Part shown: positions 53,871 to 63,002 of the stretch, in pieces
Position numbering within the stretch: the stretch's first letter is position 1
Layout of the letters: each line of letters opens with the position of its first letter
Assembly: GCA_023435895.1 (NCBI GenBank)
Contig: JAEZLH010000005.1
Span: 1 to 64,000 of the forward strand
DNA from: Bacillota bacterium
Lineage (GTDB): Bacteria > Bacillota > Clostridia > Lachnospirales > Lachnospiraceae
DNA: 64,000 nucleotides
Reading direction: 5' to 3'
Program-made: the position numbers and the translations under genes
The notes under the pieces: generated by a model
The model's input: the letters and a program-made list of their open reading frames with translations, nothing else
The model's database searches: none
Told to the model about the DNA's origin: nothing

Positions 53871-54931
53871 AACGAATCATTTTAACCGGAGGGGGAACCG
53901 CCGGTCATGTGACACCATGTATTGCTTTACTACCGGAGCTTAAAAAAGAAGGTTATGACATTCAATACATAGGCTCCTATGACGGAATTGAAAAAAAATT
54001 AATTGAAGAATTTCAGGTACCTTATCACGGAATTTCCTCTGGTAAGCTTAGAAGATATTTTGACCCTAAGAACTTCTCCGATCCCTTTAAGGTAATCAAA
54101 GGTTACTTTGAAGCGAATAAGCTCATGAAGAAATTAAAGCCGGATATCGTCTTCTCCAAAGGAGGCTTTGTTACCGTCCCAGTTGTAATGGCGGCCAAAA
54201 AACATAAGATTCCGGTTATTATTCATGAATCCGATATGACGCCGGGGCTTGCCAATAAGCTTGCACTTCCATCTGCAACCAAGGTCTGTGCAAACTTTCC
54301 AGAAACCTTAAAATACCTGCCTCCCCAGAAGGCAGTTCTTACCGGAACTCCAATTCGCCAAGAGCTTTTCTCGGGTAACCGAATCAAAGGCCTTGATTTT
54401 TGTGGATTTTCTGCCAATAAGCCGGTGATCTTAATTATAGGAGGAAGTACCGGTTCCAGAGCCATTAATGAAGCGGTAAGAGGAATCCTTCCAGAGCTTT
54501 TAAAGGATTATCAAGTAATCCATCTATGCGGTAAAGGTAATTTAGATGCTTCCCTTCAAAAAACTAAGGGATATGTACAGTACGAATATATTAAATCGGA
54601 ACTTTGCGATCTTTTTGCAGCCGCTGATCTGGCGATCTCCCGTGCAGGTGCCAATGCAATCTGCGAATTGCTGGCTCTGCGAAAGCCGAACATTTTAATT
54701 CCCCTACCTGCTGCATCAAGTCGAGGAGATCAGATTCTGAATGCCGAATCCTTTGAAAAACAAGGCTTCTCTTATGTATTAAAAGAGGAAACTTTGGATA
54801 ATGACAGCCTATTAAAATCTATTAAAGTTGTAATGGATAATAAACAGGCCTATATTAATGCTATGAATAAAAGCGAGTTGAATAACTCGATTGATACCAT
54901 TATCCAGTTAATCAAAAAGAAGGCCAAATAG
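53867..54931 (+). CDS. murG: MurG: UDP-GlcNAc--lipid I GlcNAc transferase
   Basis: 354 residues from the ATG at 53867 (GGAGG 8 nt upstream; overlaps the TSCPD stop). It makes lipid II from lipid I on the inner face of the membrane. GT-B fold: IILTGGGTAGHVTPCIALLPEL (about 3-24, glycine-rich loop 1), FSKGGFVTVPVVMAAKK (about 99-115), HESDMTPGLANKLA (about 121-134), LIIGGSTGSRAINEAV (about 186-201) and the UDP-GlcNAc site SRAGANAICELLALRKPNILIPLP (about 258-281). It is away from the dcw cluster genes ftsW and murD that usually flank murG. Confidence 0.94.
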   Translation: MKRIILTGGGTAGHVTPCIALLPELKKEGYDIQYIGSYDGIEKKLIEEFQVPYHGISSGKLRRYFDPKNFSDPFKVIKGYFEANKLMKKLKPDIVFSKGGFVTVPVVMAAKKHKIPVIIHESDMTPGLANKLALPSATKVCANFPETLKYLPPQKAVLTGTPIRQELFSGNRIKGLDFCGFSANKPVILIIGGSTGSRAINEAVRGILPELLKDYQVIHLCGKGNLDASLQKTKGYVQYEYIKSELCDLFAAADLAISRAGANAICELLALRKPNILIPLPAASSRGDQILNAESFEKQGFSYVLKEETLDNDSLLKSIKVVMDNKQAYINAMNKSELNNSIDTIIQLIKKKAK

Positions 54932-55005
54932 TATTTACAGAAATCATGAAAGTGGTACGAAACCACAACCCTCTTTACTTTTTAGCCATCATTCACCAAA
55001 TTGTT

Positions 55006-55081
55006 TATTAGGGGTCATACAACGCCTATTTATTCTTCCAAATCAATGGAATCAATTTAGTGCAGTGTATAACCCCTAATA
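55006..55081. other. long-range hairpin between murG and the HIT gene
   Basis: Arms TATTAGGGGTCATACA (55006-55021) and TGTATAACCCCTAATA (55066-55081) pair over 15 of 16 positions around a 44-nt loop. Neither side has a proper T-tract. It sits between convergent genes and may still act as a weak bidirectional terminator. Confidence 0.5.
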
Positions 55082-55089
55082 TCATACTA

Positions 55090-55503
55090 CTATTTGATTT
55101 TGGCTCTTATTGAGGATGCCAGCGCATTTGCTTCCCCGTCCTCATATGTTCCCTGTGTCCATGTAATCTGTACCTTGTCACTACTATATCTAGGAATTAC
55201 ATGCATATGGAAATGAAATACCGTTTGACCGGCTGCTTCCCCGTTATTTTGAACGAGGTTAATACCGTCACAATCTAACTCCTCCTTCACCGCAATGGCT
55301 ATCTTTTTGGCAACGGACAGAGCCTTGGCTGCAATATCCTCATCAAGCTCATATAAATTGTCACAATGCTTTTTGGGTAAAATAATAACATGTCCCTTAG
55401 CCGCAGGGAAGATATCGATAATTGCCTTAAAATCCTCATCCTCATAAACTGTGGAAGCTGGAATTTCTCCCGCAATTATTTTACAAAAAATACAATTATT
55501 CAT
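55090..55503 (-). CDS. HIT family protein (Hint-like)
   Basis: 137 residues, AGGAGG before the ATG. N-terminal CIFCKIIAGEIPASTVYEDE (4-23, C4 and C7 the family's optional zinc Cys), PKKHCDNLYEL, NLVQNNGEAAGQTVFHFHMHVIPRY (about 83-107) with the His triad HFHMHV. Hint-type enzymes hydrolyse adenosine phosphoramidates and aminoacyl-adenylates. Single gene, convergent with murG. Confidence 0.95.
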   Translation of the reverse strand: MNNCIFCKIIAGEIPASTVYEDEDFKAIIDIFPAAKGHVIILPKKHCDNLYELDEDIAAKALSVAKKIAIAVKEELDCDGINLVQNNGEAAGQTVFHFHMHVIPRYSSDKVQITWTQGTYEDGEANALASSIRAKIK

Positions 55504-55694
55504 GTGTAACTACCTCCTGTGTCATTTTTTGTAGCAATATTAAGATTGCATATTTTTCCATAATTTGATACTATCTATTTGTTGGTTTATTGTCAACTCT
55601 GCACAAGTTATTTATTAAAATTTATTGCAGAAACTATTCTTCCTTACACTTTATTGGAAGATTTTATATTATATTGGGATGGGAGGTCCAAAAC

Positions 55695-56447
55695 ATGTTC
55701 TCGGAAATAAATAACGATGCTCTTGCGTATATGATAAAAACGAATCCTGATTTTGAGAGCGCTATTAAAACAATCATTGATGATAATAAAAAAACAACCT
55801 CAATGTTTGTGCATGAGCTCCGTAATCCCTTAGCCTTACTTAAGGGTACCGTTCAGTACATAGAACAAAAGCACCCCGAAGCAAGGGAATACAAATATTG
55901 GGATCAGCTTCAAGAGCTTTTGGACGATATGGAGCATATTATGGCGGATGCTTCACAACTTAACATCTGCAACTATATCCATAAAGAAAATACCAATCTC
56001 CTCCATCTTGTCAAAAATGTTCTGGATTGCTTTATGCCAAAAGCACATGAACAAAGCAAAGAATTGATTTTTGAGGTTCTTCCCGGCTGTGAAGGATATT
56101 TTGAAGATTATGCATGTGATGGAGTGAAGATGAAACAGGTGCTCTCTAACCTAATAAAAAATGCATTCGAGGCGACAAACGAAGGAAATTATATTCATGT
56201 GACCCTTGGCTTTCAACAGGGAGAATCTCCCACACCTTCTAAACTTGTAATCTGCATTTCAGATAACGGCTGCAAGATTCAAGATGATGAAATCGTGAAT
56301 ATTTTTACTCCTTTTGTTACATATAAAAAAGGCGGTACCGGAGTCGGGCTTGCTCTTGTAAAGAGAGTAATTGATCTTCACTATGGAAGTATCCATGTAG
56401 ATTCTTCGGATGCCGAGACATCCTTTACTATATTATTACCCGTTTAA
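55695..56447 (+). CDS. orphan sensor histidine kinase
   Basis: 250 residues from the ATG at 55695 (GGGAGG 8 nt upstream); a longer frame has no such site. No membrane segment and no sensor domain beyond about 35 N-terminal residues. HisKA begins at the phosphoacceptor H40 (FVHELRNPLALLKGTVQYIE). The HATPase_c domain carries N (KMKQVLSNLIKNAFEA, about 150-165), G1 (CISDNGCKI) and G2 (GGTGVGLALVKRVIDLHYG, near 220). The form resembles sporulation phosphorelay kinases such as KinB cores, but the partner cannot be told; no response regulator is adjacent. Confidence 0.9.
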   Translation: MFSEINNDALAYMIKTNPDFESAIKTIIDDNKKTTSMFVHELRNPLALLKGTVQYIEQKHPEAREYKYWDQLQELLDDMEHIMADASQLNICNYIHKENTNLLHLVKNVLDCFMPKAHEQSKELIFEVLPGCEGYFEDYACDGVKMKQVLSNLIKNAFEATNEGNYIHVTLGFQQGESPTPSKLVICISDNGCKIQDDEIVNIFTPFVTYKKGGTGVGLALVKRVIDLHYGSIHVDSSDAETSFTILLPV

Positions 56448-56470
56448 TTAATAGAATAGTCGAATATATT

Positions 56471-56501
56471 AAAAAGGCATTCATCATAGGGGAATGCCTT
56501 T
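56471..56501 (+). terminator. terminator of the kinase gene
   Basis: Stem AAAGGCATTC/GAATGCCTTT with a short loop, then TATATAATTC; 24 bases after the stop codon. Confidence 0.75.
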
Positions 56502-56647
56502 ATATAATTCTCAACATTATTATCGTAGCATGAACCTTTTGGGTTAGCGCATATTGTAGATTGTCACTGTAAAACAGGGCTCTTTGATTCCAGTATTATT
56601 TGATTCGTGTGTGCAAATAATGCTCTTGGATCTATACAATTCTTAAC

Positions 56648-57646
56648 TTACAATATATTAAACCGGAAAATCTGATCAAAGGTTCTTAAAGTCTTAAAAT
56701 TCCCTTTTGCAGTTAATTCTCCGGCCATAAAAGCTCCCTGGAAGGTCGCTCTTCCCAGCACTATGCGATTCATTACTGCATGGGTAGTCTTCGCTATGAC
56801 ATCCACATCCGATTTCTCGCCATAATAGCAGGTTAGATTCTTATTATTTACTTCAATAATCAAGCTCTTATTCATATCGGTCAGGGTAATGGAATAGCTT
56901 GCTGAAAAATCATCCTGTGGATGGAAATTGCTCTTAAGATTTTTAATAAAATCTTGTTCCCCTTCCTTATTACTGTTATCTAACATTTCCTTAAACAGCT
57001 GTGTTAACTCTTCAATATCCTCTTTTTGCTTCTTTACATAAGTATCATCTGAAACATAAACGGATAACTGCTCACTTTCCTGAGGGGTAAGTACAATTGT
57101 ATTATTAACCAGTACATTTTGTTTAATTACCGCTTGGCTGGAAGGTAACATCTTCATCTTCTGGTTTATGGTTCGGTAAAAGCTCTCCGCTGCTTTTTCG
57201 ATAATTTTTGCATATTCTGAATTCGTCTCAAAATCCACATGATTTTCAACATAAGCACTAATACCGCTACAGGGTATTCCGCCTAATATCTCCCATGCCT
57301 TCGATAATGTCATCTCAGATTCTCGTTCACCAAAGGTATTTGCCATTACCACCGGAAGCATATATTGAGTGCTCAACTTCTCCTTATCCGCATAAAGCCA
57401 GCAGGCATCCAAAAACTGTGTCATATATCCCCCAATACCCATCCATTCTACTGTGGTTGCAAGAATAACCCCATCCGCTTCCTTTAATGTTTTGGGAAGC
57501 ATAGAGATTGCATTTTTCTCTTCATACAGATTGATTCGGGTAACCTGAACCCGAAGCTCTTCGAGTACTGATGTAAGTTTTGTAATAACATAGAGCGTGG
57601 GATCTTCAATTAATCCTCTTCCACCATAATAGATATTAATCTTCAT
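56648..57646 (-). CDS. flavodoxin-like protein fused to an SCP2 domain
   Basis: 332 residues. The N-terminal part (about 1-175) is an NADPH-dependent FMN-reductase/flavodoxin fold: INIYYGGRGLIEDPTLYVITKL, then ADGVILATTVEWMGIGGYMTQFLDACW (about 58-84) and MLPVVMANTFGE. A linker with acidic helices follows, then an SCP2-like domain (about 235-332) ending with DVIAKTTHAVMNRIVLGRATFQGAFMAGELTAKGNFKTLRTFDQIF, the SCP2 sterol-carrier pattern. Such domains bind lipids or hydrophobic ligands. The fusion suggests a redox enzyme with a lipid-like ligand; not established. Single-gene unit; GAGGAGG before the ATG. Confidence 0.85.
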   Translation of the reverse strand: MKINIYYGGRGLIEDPTLYVITKLTSVLEELRVQVTRINLYEEKNAISMLPKTLKEADGVILATTVEWMGIGGYMTQFLDACWLYADKEKLSTQYMLPVVMANTFGERESEMTLSKAWEILGGIPCSGISAYVENHVDFETNSEYAKIIEKAAESFYRTINQKMKMLPSSQAVIKQNVLVNNTIVLTPQESEQLSVYVSDDTYVKKQKEDIEELTQLFKEMLDNSNKEGEQDFIKNLKSNFHPQDDFSASYSITLTDMNKSLIIEVNNKNLTCYYGEKSDVDVIAKTTHAVMNRIVLGRATFQGAFMAGELTAKGNFKTLRTFDQIFRFNIL

Positions 57647-57758
57647 TCTATAACCCTCCTCTGCTGTTTCCTAAGCCTCGGCATTAAAGTAAATTATATA
57701 TCTTACCGTTTCTTACCTAAATATAACTATCGTCCTATATTAAATTTTTAATCCACCT

Positions 57759-58892
57759 TTATCTTCTGGCATTACTTTGCCTACTGTTATCTTGCTTCGT
57801 TTTGCGATAGAGAATAACAGCAAGAAGGAAACCGGCAATGAATCCTCCCACATGCGCAACCTGGTCTATCTGGCTGTCAATCACTCCATTATAGATATTG
57901 ATACCGGTAAAGATAATCACCTGTAGCGCGCTAATCCCATTATGTGAACCTCGATGCATCAATATAATAAACAGCAATGCTCCAACAACTCCAAAGATTG
58001 CTCCTGAGGCACCAATTCCAAAGGTTGTCTGAAATACAGAGTCCGCATTATATTCCTGCCACATATTATAACTGATGGAAGCAATCCCCGCAAGAACACC
58101 ACTGCCAAAATAAATCAAAATATACTTCCATTTTCCAATGGTACGTTCCAGATTTGTCCCAAGAAAGAACAAAACCAGCATATTCCCAAAAAGATGACTT
58201 AAGTTTGCATGCATGAACATCGATGTAAGAAAACGATAATATTCCTGATTATTTATTACTCTGTACCAAGATAATGCTCCGTTGAGATACGTAACCCGCT
58301 CCGAGCCAAAGAGTGTTGTGTAATGAGTAATTACATATGCTATGAGGTTCAATATGATAAGCACCGAATTAACCAAGGTAAACTGTATGGTTCGAAAGCC
58401 TACAGGAGTACTATTATATGAATTATCTTGCCAATAAGAGGTTCCTTCCTTATAGGCATATCCACTAGCATTCTGTCCCTTTTCCTTTTGTTCTATATCA
58501 AGTAAGTCTTCAATTTTTTTACTTAGCCCTTCAAAATCCCCTAACTGAGTCTCATAAATCATCAAACGATTATTTGCCATATCAATGATCCAGTGATCAC
58601 TGCTCTCATCGCTAATGCACAAGCTTTTGACTTTATTGGGATTTAGGGTAAGCACCAGATTTAATAATCTAAGAGGTTGAGAATAGCTTCTTTCAAAATT
58701 ATCTCTGATTTGATTCAAAATATGACTATACTGCTCCTTCGTAATCTCGTCACCTTGAACAACATGGATTACAGAAATAGCGTTGAGTTCATTCTCCTGT
58801 ACTCTAAGGTATAAATAAATTCCTGCTGCATTGGAGTTAATTCTTTGATATCCTTCACTGGTTAAACTTATATCTAGTTTCTCTTCAAACAT
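57759..58892 (-). CDS. rhomboid family intramembrane serine protease
   Basis: 377 residues. An N-terminal soluble region of about 165 residues has no recognised domain. The rhomboid core (about 178-365) has six or seven membrane segments with the Ser in GIGASGAIFGVVGAL (about 295-309), the helix-2 motif HANLSHLFGNMLVLFFLG (about 228-245, with the HxxxxHxxxN oxyanion His and Asn), and the catalytic His in QVAHVGGFIAGFLL. The catalytic dyad is intact, so it should cleave membrane-embedded substrates. Single gene between the SCP2 fusion and glpK. Confidence 0.94.
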   Translation of the reverse strand: MFEEKLDISLTSEGYQRINSNAAGIYLYLRVQENELNAISVIHVVQGDEITKEQYSHILNQIRDNFERSYSQPLRLLNLVLTLNPNKVKSLCISDESSDHWIIDMANNRLMIYETQLGDFEGLSKKIEDLLDIEQKEKGQNASGYAYKEGTSYWQDNSYNSTPVGFRTIQFTLVNSVLIILNLIAYVITHYTTLFGSERVTYLNGALSWYRVINNQEYYRFLTSMFMHANLSHLFGNMLVLFFLGTNLERTIGKWKYILIYFGSGVLAGIASISYNMWQEYNADSVFQTTFGIGASGAIFGVVGALLFIILMHRGSHNGISALQVIIFTGINIYNGVIDSQIDQVAHVGGFIAGFLLAVILYRKTKQDNSRQSNARR

Positions 58893-58954
58893 TACATCTT
58901 CCTTTTCTTCTATGTGGTTGCTTCTATACTTCTAAACATGCAAATTTCAAGCCT

Positions 58955-60448
58955 CTACGATTCCTCCCAAGCAAAGGAGCGAGATACTGCCTTTCTCCAG
59001 CCTGTTATCAATTTCTCTCTTCTGTCCTCTGTCATATCCGGCTGAAAGGTGTTTGCTAATGCCCAATTTTCTTTTATCTCTTCTTTGTTCTTCCAGAAGC
59101 CTACCGCAAGCCCTGCTAGATAAGCAGCTCCAAGTGCAGTGGTTTCAATGCACTCCGGTTTTCTTACGGAGGTATTTAAGATATCTGCCTGAAATTGCAT
59201 TAAGAAGCTATTTGCACAGGCTCCTCCGTCCACCTTCAGCGATTTTAATGAATTACCGGAATCTGCCTCCATGGATCTTATCACGTCATGAGCCTGGTAA
59301 GCAATGGATTCCAGCGTTGCACGTATTATATGATCCTTATTGCACCCTCTTGTAATTCCAACGATGGTTCCTCTGGCATATTGATCCCAGTGGGGTGCAC
59401 CAAGTCCTGCAAAAGCAGGTACTACATAGGCACCATTGGTGTCCTCAACATTTCTTGCACATTTTTCGCTCTCTGCTGCGGTCCTTATTAACTGAAGTTC
59501 ATCCCGAAGCCACTGGATTGCAGCACCTGCAACAAATACACTACCCTCCAACGCATACTGAGGCTTCTCCTGGGTACTTGCTGCTAAGGTAGTCAACAGC
59601 CCGTGCTTTGACTCTATCGGCTGGTTGCCCGTATTCATTAGCAGGAAGCATCCGGTTCCGTAAGTGTTCTTTACCTCTCCTTCGCTAAAACAGCATTGTC
59701 CGAATAATGCAGCTTGCTGATCGCCTGCTGCCCCTGCAATAGGTATTTCTTCACCGAACAGGCTTTTATCCGAATAACCATAAATACAGCTGGAAGGCTT
59801 TACTTCCGGCAACATACTCTTTGGAATATCTAATTCCCTTAATATCTTCTCATCCCACTTAAGCTCCTTGATATCATACAACATCGTTCGGGATGCGTTA
59901 GTATAATCCGTTATAAAGGTCTTTCCCTTGGTTAGGTTCCAGATAATCCAGCTATCCACCGTTCCAAAGGCCAACTCTCCTGCCTCTGCTGCCTCTCTGG
60001 CTCCTTTGACATGTTCCAGAATCCATTTGATCTTCGTTCCAGAGAAATACGCATCGGGAATTAAGCCGGTTCTGTCTTTAATATAGGAATCAAAGCCTTT
60101 CGCTTTCAAATCATCAATCATATCCGAGGTTCTTCTGCATTGCCAAACAATTGCATTATAGACCGGATGTCCTGTCTTCTTATTCCATACGATGGTTGTC
60201 TCTCTTTGATTGGTAATTCCTATGGACGCAATCTCCTTAGCGCTGATTCCTAGCTTCGCCATTGCCTCGGTTGCTACTGATATCTGAGTGGACCAAATCT
60301 CCATAGGATCATGCTCAACCCAGCCTGGACTGGGATAAATTTGTGTAAATTCCTTCTGTGCGACGCTCTTCATTCTCCCCTTATTATCAAAAATAATACA
60401 TCTAGAGCTAGTGGTCCCCTGATCAAGTGCCATTATATATTGTTCCAT
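58955..60448 (-). CDS. glpK: glycerol kinase
   Basis: 497 residues, the standard length. FGGY kinase that makes glycerol 3-phosphate with ATP. Start YIMALDQGTTSSRCIIFD (4-21), GWVEHDPMEIW, NQRETTIVWNKKTGHPVYNAIVWQCRRT (about 80-107, glycerol binding), GAAGDQQAALFGQCCF (about 240-255), GTGCFLLMNTG, and GLGAPHWDQYARGTIVGITRGCNKDHIIRATLESIAYQ (FGGY signature 2, about 350-385). No glpF or glpD lies next to it. Upstream region (60449-60655) shows a hairpin but no recognised operator. Confidence 0.97.
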   Translation of the reverse strand: MEQYIMALDQGTTSSRCIIFDNKGRMKSVAQKEFTQIYPSPGWVEHDPMEIWSTQISVATEAMAKLGISAKEIASIGITNQRETTIVWNKKTGHPVYNAIVWQCRRTSDMIDDLKAKGFDSYIKDRTGLIPDAYFSGTKIKWILEHVKGAREAAEAGELAFGTVDSWIIWNLTKGKTFITDYTNASRTMLYDIKELKWDEKILRELDIPKSMLPEVKPSSCIYGYSDKSLFGEEIPIAGAAGDQQAALFGQCCFSEGEVKNTYGTGCFLLMNTGNQPIESKHGLLTTLAASTQEKPQYALEGSVFVAGAAIQWLRDELQLIRTAAESEKCARNVEDTNGAYVVPAFAGLGAPHWDQYARGTIVGITRGCNKDHIIRATLESIAYQAHDVIRSMEADSGNSLKSLKVDGGACANSFLMQFQADILNTSVRKPECIETTALGAAYLAGLAVGFWKNKEEIKENWALANTFQPDMTEDRREKLITGWRKAVSRSFAWEES

Positions 60449-60569
60449 ACCTTCATCCTCTTTCTATCAATTATTAATAGTTCGGGATAGACCCGCAATA
60501 ATTCCTGTGAATAATAGAGAAGCCATTCCGCTGGCTTTACAGCTTTGACCATATATTTTATTTTAAACG

Positions 60570-60606
60570 AAATGCGGCTAATTTGGAACCTCGCCGCATT
60601 TTTTTA
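60570..60606. terminator. hairpin between glpK and the upstream small gene
   Basis: Perfect 9-bp stem AAATGCGGC/GCCGCATTT with a 14-nt loop and a run of eight T on the plus strand. On the minus strand, where the neighbouring genes lie, the tail is CATTTCGTTTA, so it is a weaker terminator in the useful direction. Confidence 0.6.
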
Positions 60607-60655
60607 TATTATTATTTTCATAAATCATTTTATAATCCATATTTACCTAGTTCAA

Positions 60656-60922
60656 CTATAGAGATTCAACAAACGATGTTATTATCATATATACCGAAGC
60701 CAATGCAAGAACCGAAACCAAAAACAGTAGTAAACCATATAATACTCTAGCTATGTATTTATCCTCCCTGTCTTTCTTAAGGATGGACAGAATGTTAAAA
60801 ATCAGAATTCCAGAAAAAATCAATAACAGTATTCCTTTAATAATTAAATTGCTGATAAGTACACTAAAGATAAGTGTCACAGCTAAAATTACCGATTGAG
60901 TTAATTCACGTCGCTTCCTCAT
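60656..60922 (-). CDS. small two-to-three-helix membrane protein, unknown
   Basis: 88 residues, GGAGGTAGCTAT before the ATG. Basic start (MRKRREL), then three hydrophobic segments (about 8-24, 27-45 and 60-80) with a charged turn KKDREDKY between the second and third. No family recognised. It stands alone upstream of glpK, separated by a hairpin. Confidence 0.6.
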   Translation of the reverse strand: MRKRRELTQSVILAVTLIFSVLISNLIIKGILLLIFSGILIFNILSILKKDREDKYIARVLYGLLLFLVSVLALASVYMIITSFVESL

Positions 60923-61133
60923 ATAGCTACCTCCGATCGTTAAGGAAAAACCTCTTTTCCTACCTCTATTTTACCACCTTTGTCCCATCCTTTACAAGAT
61001 GATAATATTACATAGAATCCGATTGAATCCTATCAAAAATCACGAATCGTGTGCCTAAAAACGACAGGATCTGAATCCAGTAGAATGAATGTTCTATATT
61101 AATATACCTATTAATATACACCGTATAAATATG

Positions 61134-61180
61134 AAAAAACGAGTAGGGTTGAACCCCTAGGTAGGTTCAATCTTACTCGC
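61134..61180 (-). terminator. terminator of the 80-residue gene
   Basis: Stem CGAGTA-GGTTGAACC/GGTTCAA-TACTCG (two internal mismatches) with an 8-nt loop, followed on the minus strand by TTTTTTC; 30 bases after the stop at 61210. Confidence 0.85.
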
Positions 61181-61209
61181 TTGTTATTCATTCTGTTTTC
61201 GTTCTCTGA

Positions 61210-61452
61210 TTACTTCAGGGAATTATTATACATAAAGTTCACTAAGCGCTTAACATCTTCGTGATCATATGCGATTAACTCAAGTTCCTCGATGGTTCCA
61301 TCGGAGAATACATTGGCTAATGCTACGTACTGGGATAATTTTGACTTCAGGTTTAATCTGTCACCTTCACTTGTTACAAGCTCCACTTTGCCTGAACAGG
61401 AATCAATTACTTCAAATAAACCGTTAATATTCGTGATATTCGTTACCTTCAT
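61210..61452 (-). CDS. conserved small hypothetical protein
   Basis: 80 residues, AAAGGAGG before the ATG. Soluble, no cysteine cluster. A first half of strands with alternating residues (VTNITNINGLFEVIDSCSGKVELVTSEGDRLNL), a helix LSQYVALANVFSDG, and a strand-helix end with EELELIAYDHEDVKRLVNFM. I have seen this type in Lachnospiraceae but can name no function. Single-gene unit with its own terminator. Confidence 0.7.
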   Translation of the reverse strand: MKVTNITNINGLFEVIDSCSGKVELVTSEGDRLNLKSKLSQYVALANVFSDGTIEELELIAYDHEDVKRLVNFMYNNSLK

Positions 61453-61721
61453 TTTTTATCCTCCTTTAATTAAGAATCTTCATAACCCCGTAAACCCTTT
61501 TCATTTTCTCTCGGATTAAGATCATTTCTTATCCTGAGAAACCTATTAATATTTATATCCCGAAACTGATGATACATTCCTTTTTCTTGTGAAAGCCTGA
61601 CGGCTTTTACACTTTTTATTATACTCTAATTTATATCAAATGCGAAGTAAATATTTCCTCTTTTTACGTTAAATATTTTTTATTTGAAATTCTCGCTGGT
61701 GAGAAAAAGCTTGGATAAATT

Positions 61722-62858
61722 TTAATATTTTAAAACCTCGGAGGTAGGTCCTTCAATAATAAGCGGTTTTTCGGAAGGATCAAGCCACTTTAAAACTTTC
61801 AAAAGATCTGTTTCACTGGTAGCGACACATCCTGCCGTACCTAAGTCAGAACTTCTCCAAATATGAAAGAATATACCCGAGCCTTTCCCTACTATTCTCT
61901 CCGGTATGTTGTAATTGATCACAAAGCCATAATCATAGAGAGAATCTTTTCTCAACATAAACTCCCCTTGTATCTTTGGATCTGTAACCCACATATTATA
62001 ATACTTCGGATCGTTGGACCACACATCATTTTTCGTTGTTACGCGATAAGGCATTTTAGTACCTGGATTTTTATATTTACCAAATGCTGTTCCTAATGAA
62101 AACTTTCCAACAGGTGTAGTATTATCCCCCTCCGTCCTGTTCATGGAAAATCCCTTCTTGCCGATTACGCCTGGCATGGTTGAAAACACCTGTTTCCACT
62201 TATTATTGACTTTTTCATAACAGTCCACTTTACATGATACAGTTTTCAACTGATTTGAGGTAACCAATATTACTTGCTTAGAATCTCCCAGGGTCTTTAG
62301 CTTATCTACCAAAAGCGGGGTAGGTGTTGGGATCGGAGTAGGTGCTGATGCTCTTACTACTACATTACATTTATACTTTTTATTCACCGTCATAATTGCT
62401 GTACCAGCCTTTAAAGCAAGAATGTTACCGTTTTTATCAATCGAAGCCACCGCTTTGTTGCTTGTACTCCAAGAGCTGACACTTGCCCCTGTTAATTTTA
62501 ACTTGAATTTTTCTTTTACTTTTAACTTTAGTGATACAGCATTTAAATATGGCTCTTTTACCGTTACACTACAAGAATACATATGATTATTCACCCTAGC
62601 CGTTATTTTAGCGGTTCCTTTTGATAATGCAGTTACTGTTCCGTTCTTAACCTTAATTATTTTGGTGTTTGAGCTTGACCAGGTTGCCTTCTTCGTAGTT
62701 CCCATCACCCTAAGGGTAAAGGAACTGCCGGTATATACCGTTTTATTCGTGATATTTAGGCTTAACTTTTGTGCTGCTGCGTACGCATTATCATAACTAG
62801 TCAATGAAATAAGTGTTACTATCAATAATAAAGAAAGTGGCTTCCATAGTTTTATCAT
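61722..62858 (-). CDS. L,D-transpeptidase (YkuD) with two Ig-like domains
   Basis: 378 residues from the ATG at 62858 (AAGGAG 7 nt upstream); a longer frame has no such site. Signal peptide (about 1-27, cleavage near AYA-A). Two BIG2-type Ig-like domains (about 30-105 and 106-172; SSNTKIIKVKNGTVTALSKGTAKITA and TSNKAVASIDKNGNILALKAGTAIMTV are the repeated pattern), a short Pro/Thr linker, then YkuD (about 185-378) with the active-site HIWRSSDLGTAGCVATSE (His, and Cys in G-C-V-A). It should cross-link or modify peptidoglycan outside the membrane, with the Ig-like domains holding it to the wall. Confidence 0.92.
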   Translation of the reverse strand: MIKLWKPLSLLLIVTLISLTSYDNAYAAAQKLSLNITNKTVYTGSSFTLRVMGTTKKATWSSSNTKIIKVKNGTVTALSKGTAKITARVNNHMYSCSVTVKEPYLNAVSLKLKVKEKFKLKLTGASVSSWSTSNKAVASIDKNGNILALKAGTAIMTVNKKYKCNVVVRASAPTPIPTPTPLLVDKLKTLGDSKQVILVTSNQLKTVSCKVDCYEKVNNKWKQVFSTMPGVIGKKGFSMNRTEGDNTTPVGKFSLGTAFGKYKNPGTKMPYRVTTKNDVWSNDPKYYNMWVTDPKIQGEFMLRKDSLYDYGFVINYNIPERIVGKGSGIFFHIWRSSDLGTAGCVATSETDLLKVLKWLDPSEKPLIIEGPTSEVLKY

Positions 62859-63002
62859 GCTATTCTCCTTGGTAATGATAGAGTAATTATTTATACTACC
62901 ATTATATTCTCCCTTGAGCAAAAAGTAAAACAGCATTGGTAAAAAGCCATACCCCTATTATCGCCCTATTATAGCATAGTATAGATCAATACTTAATTAT
63001 GA

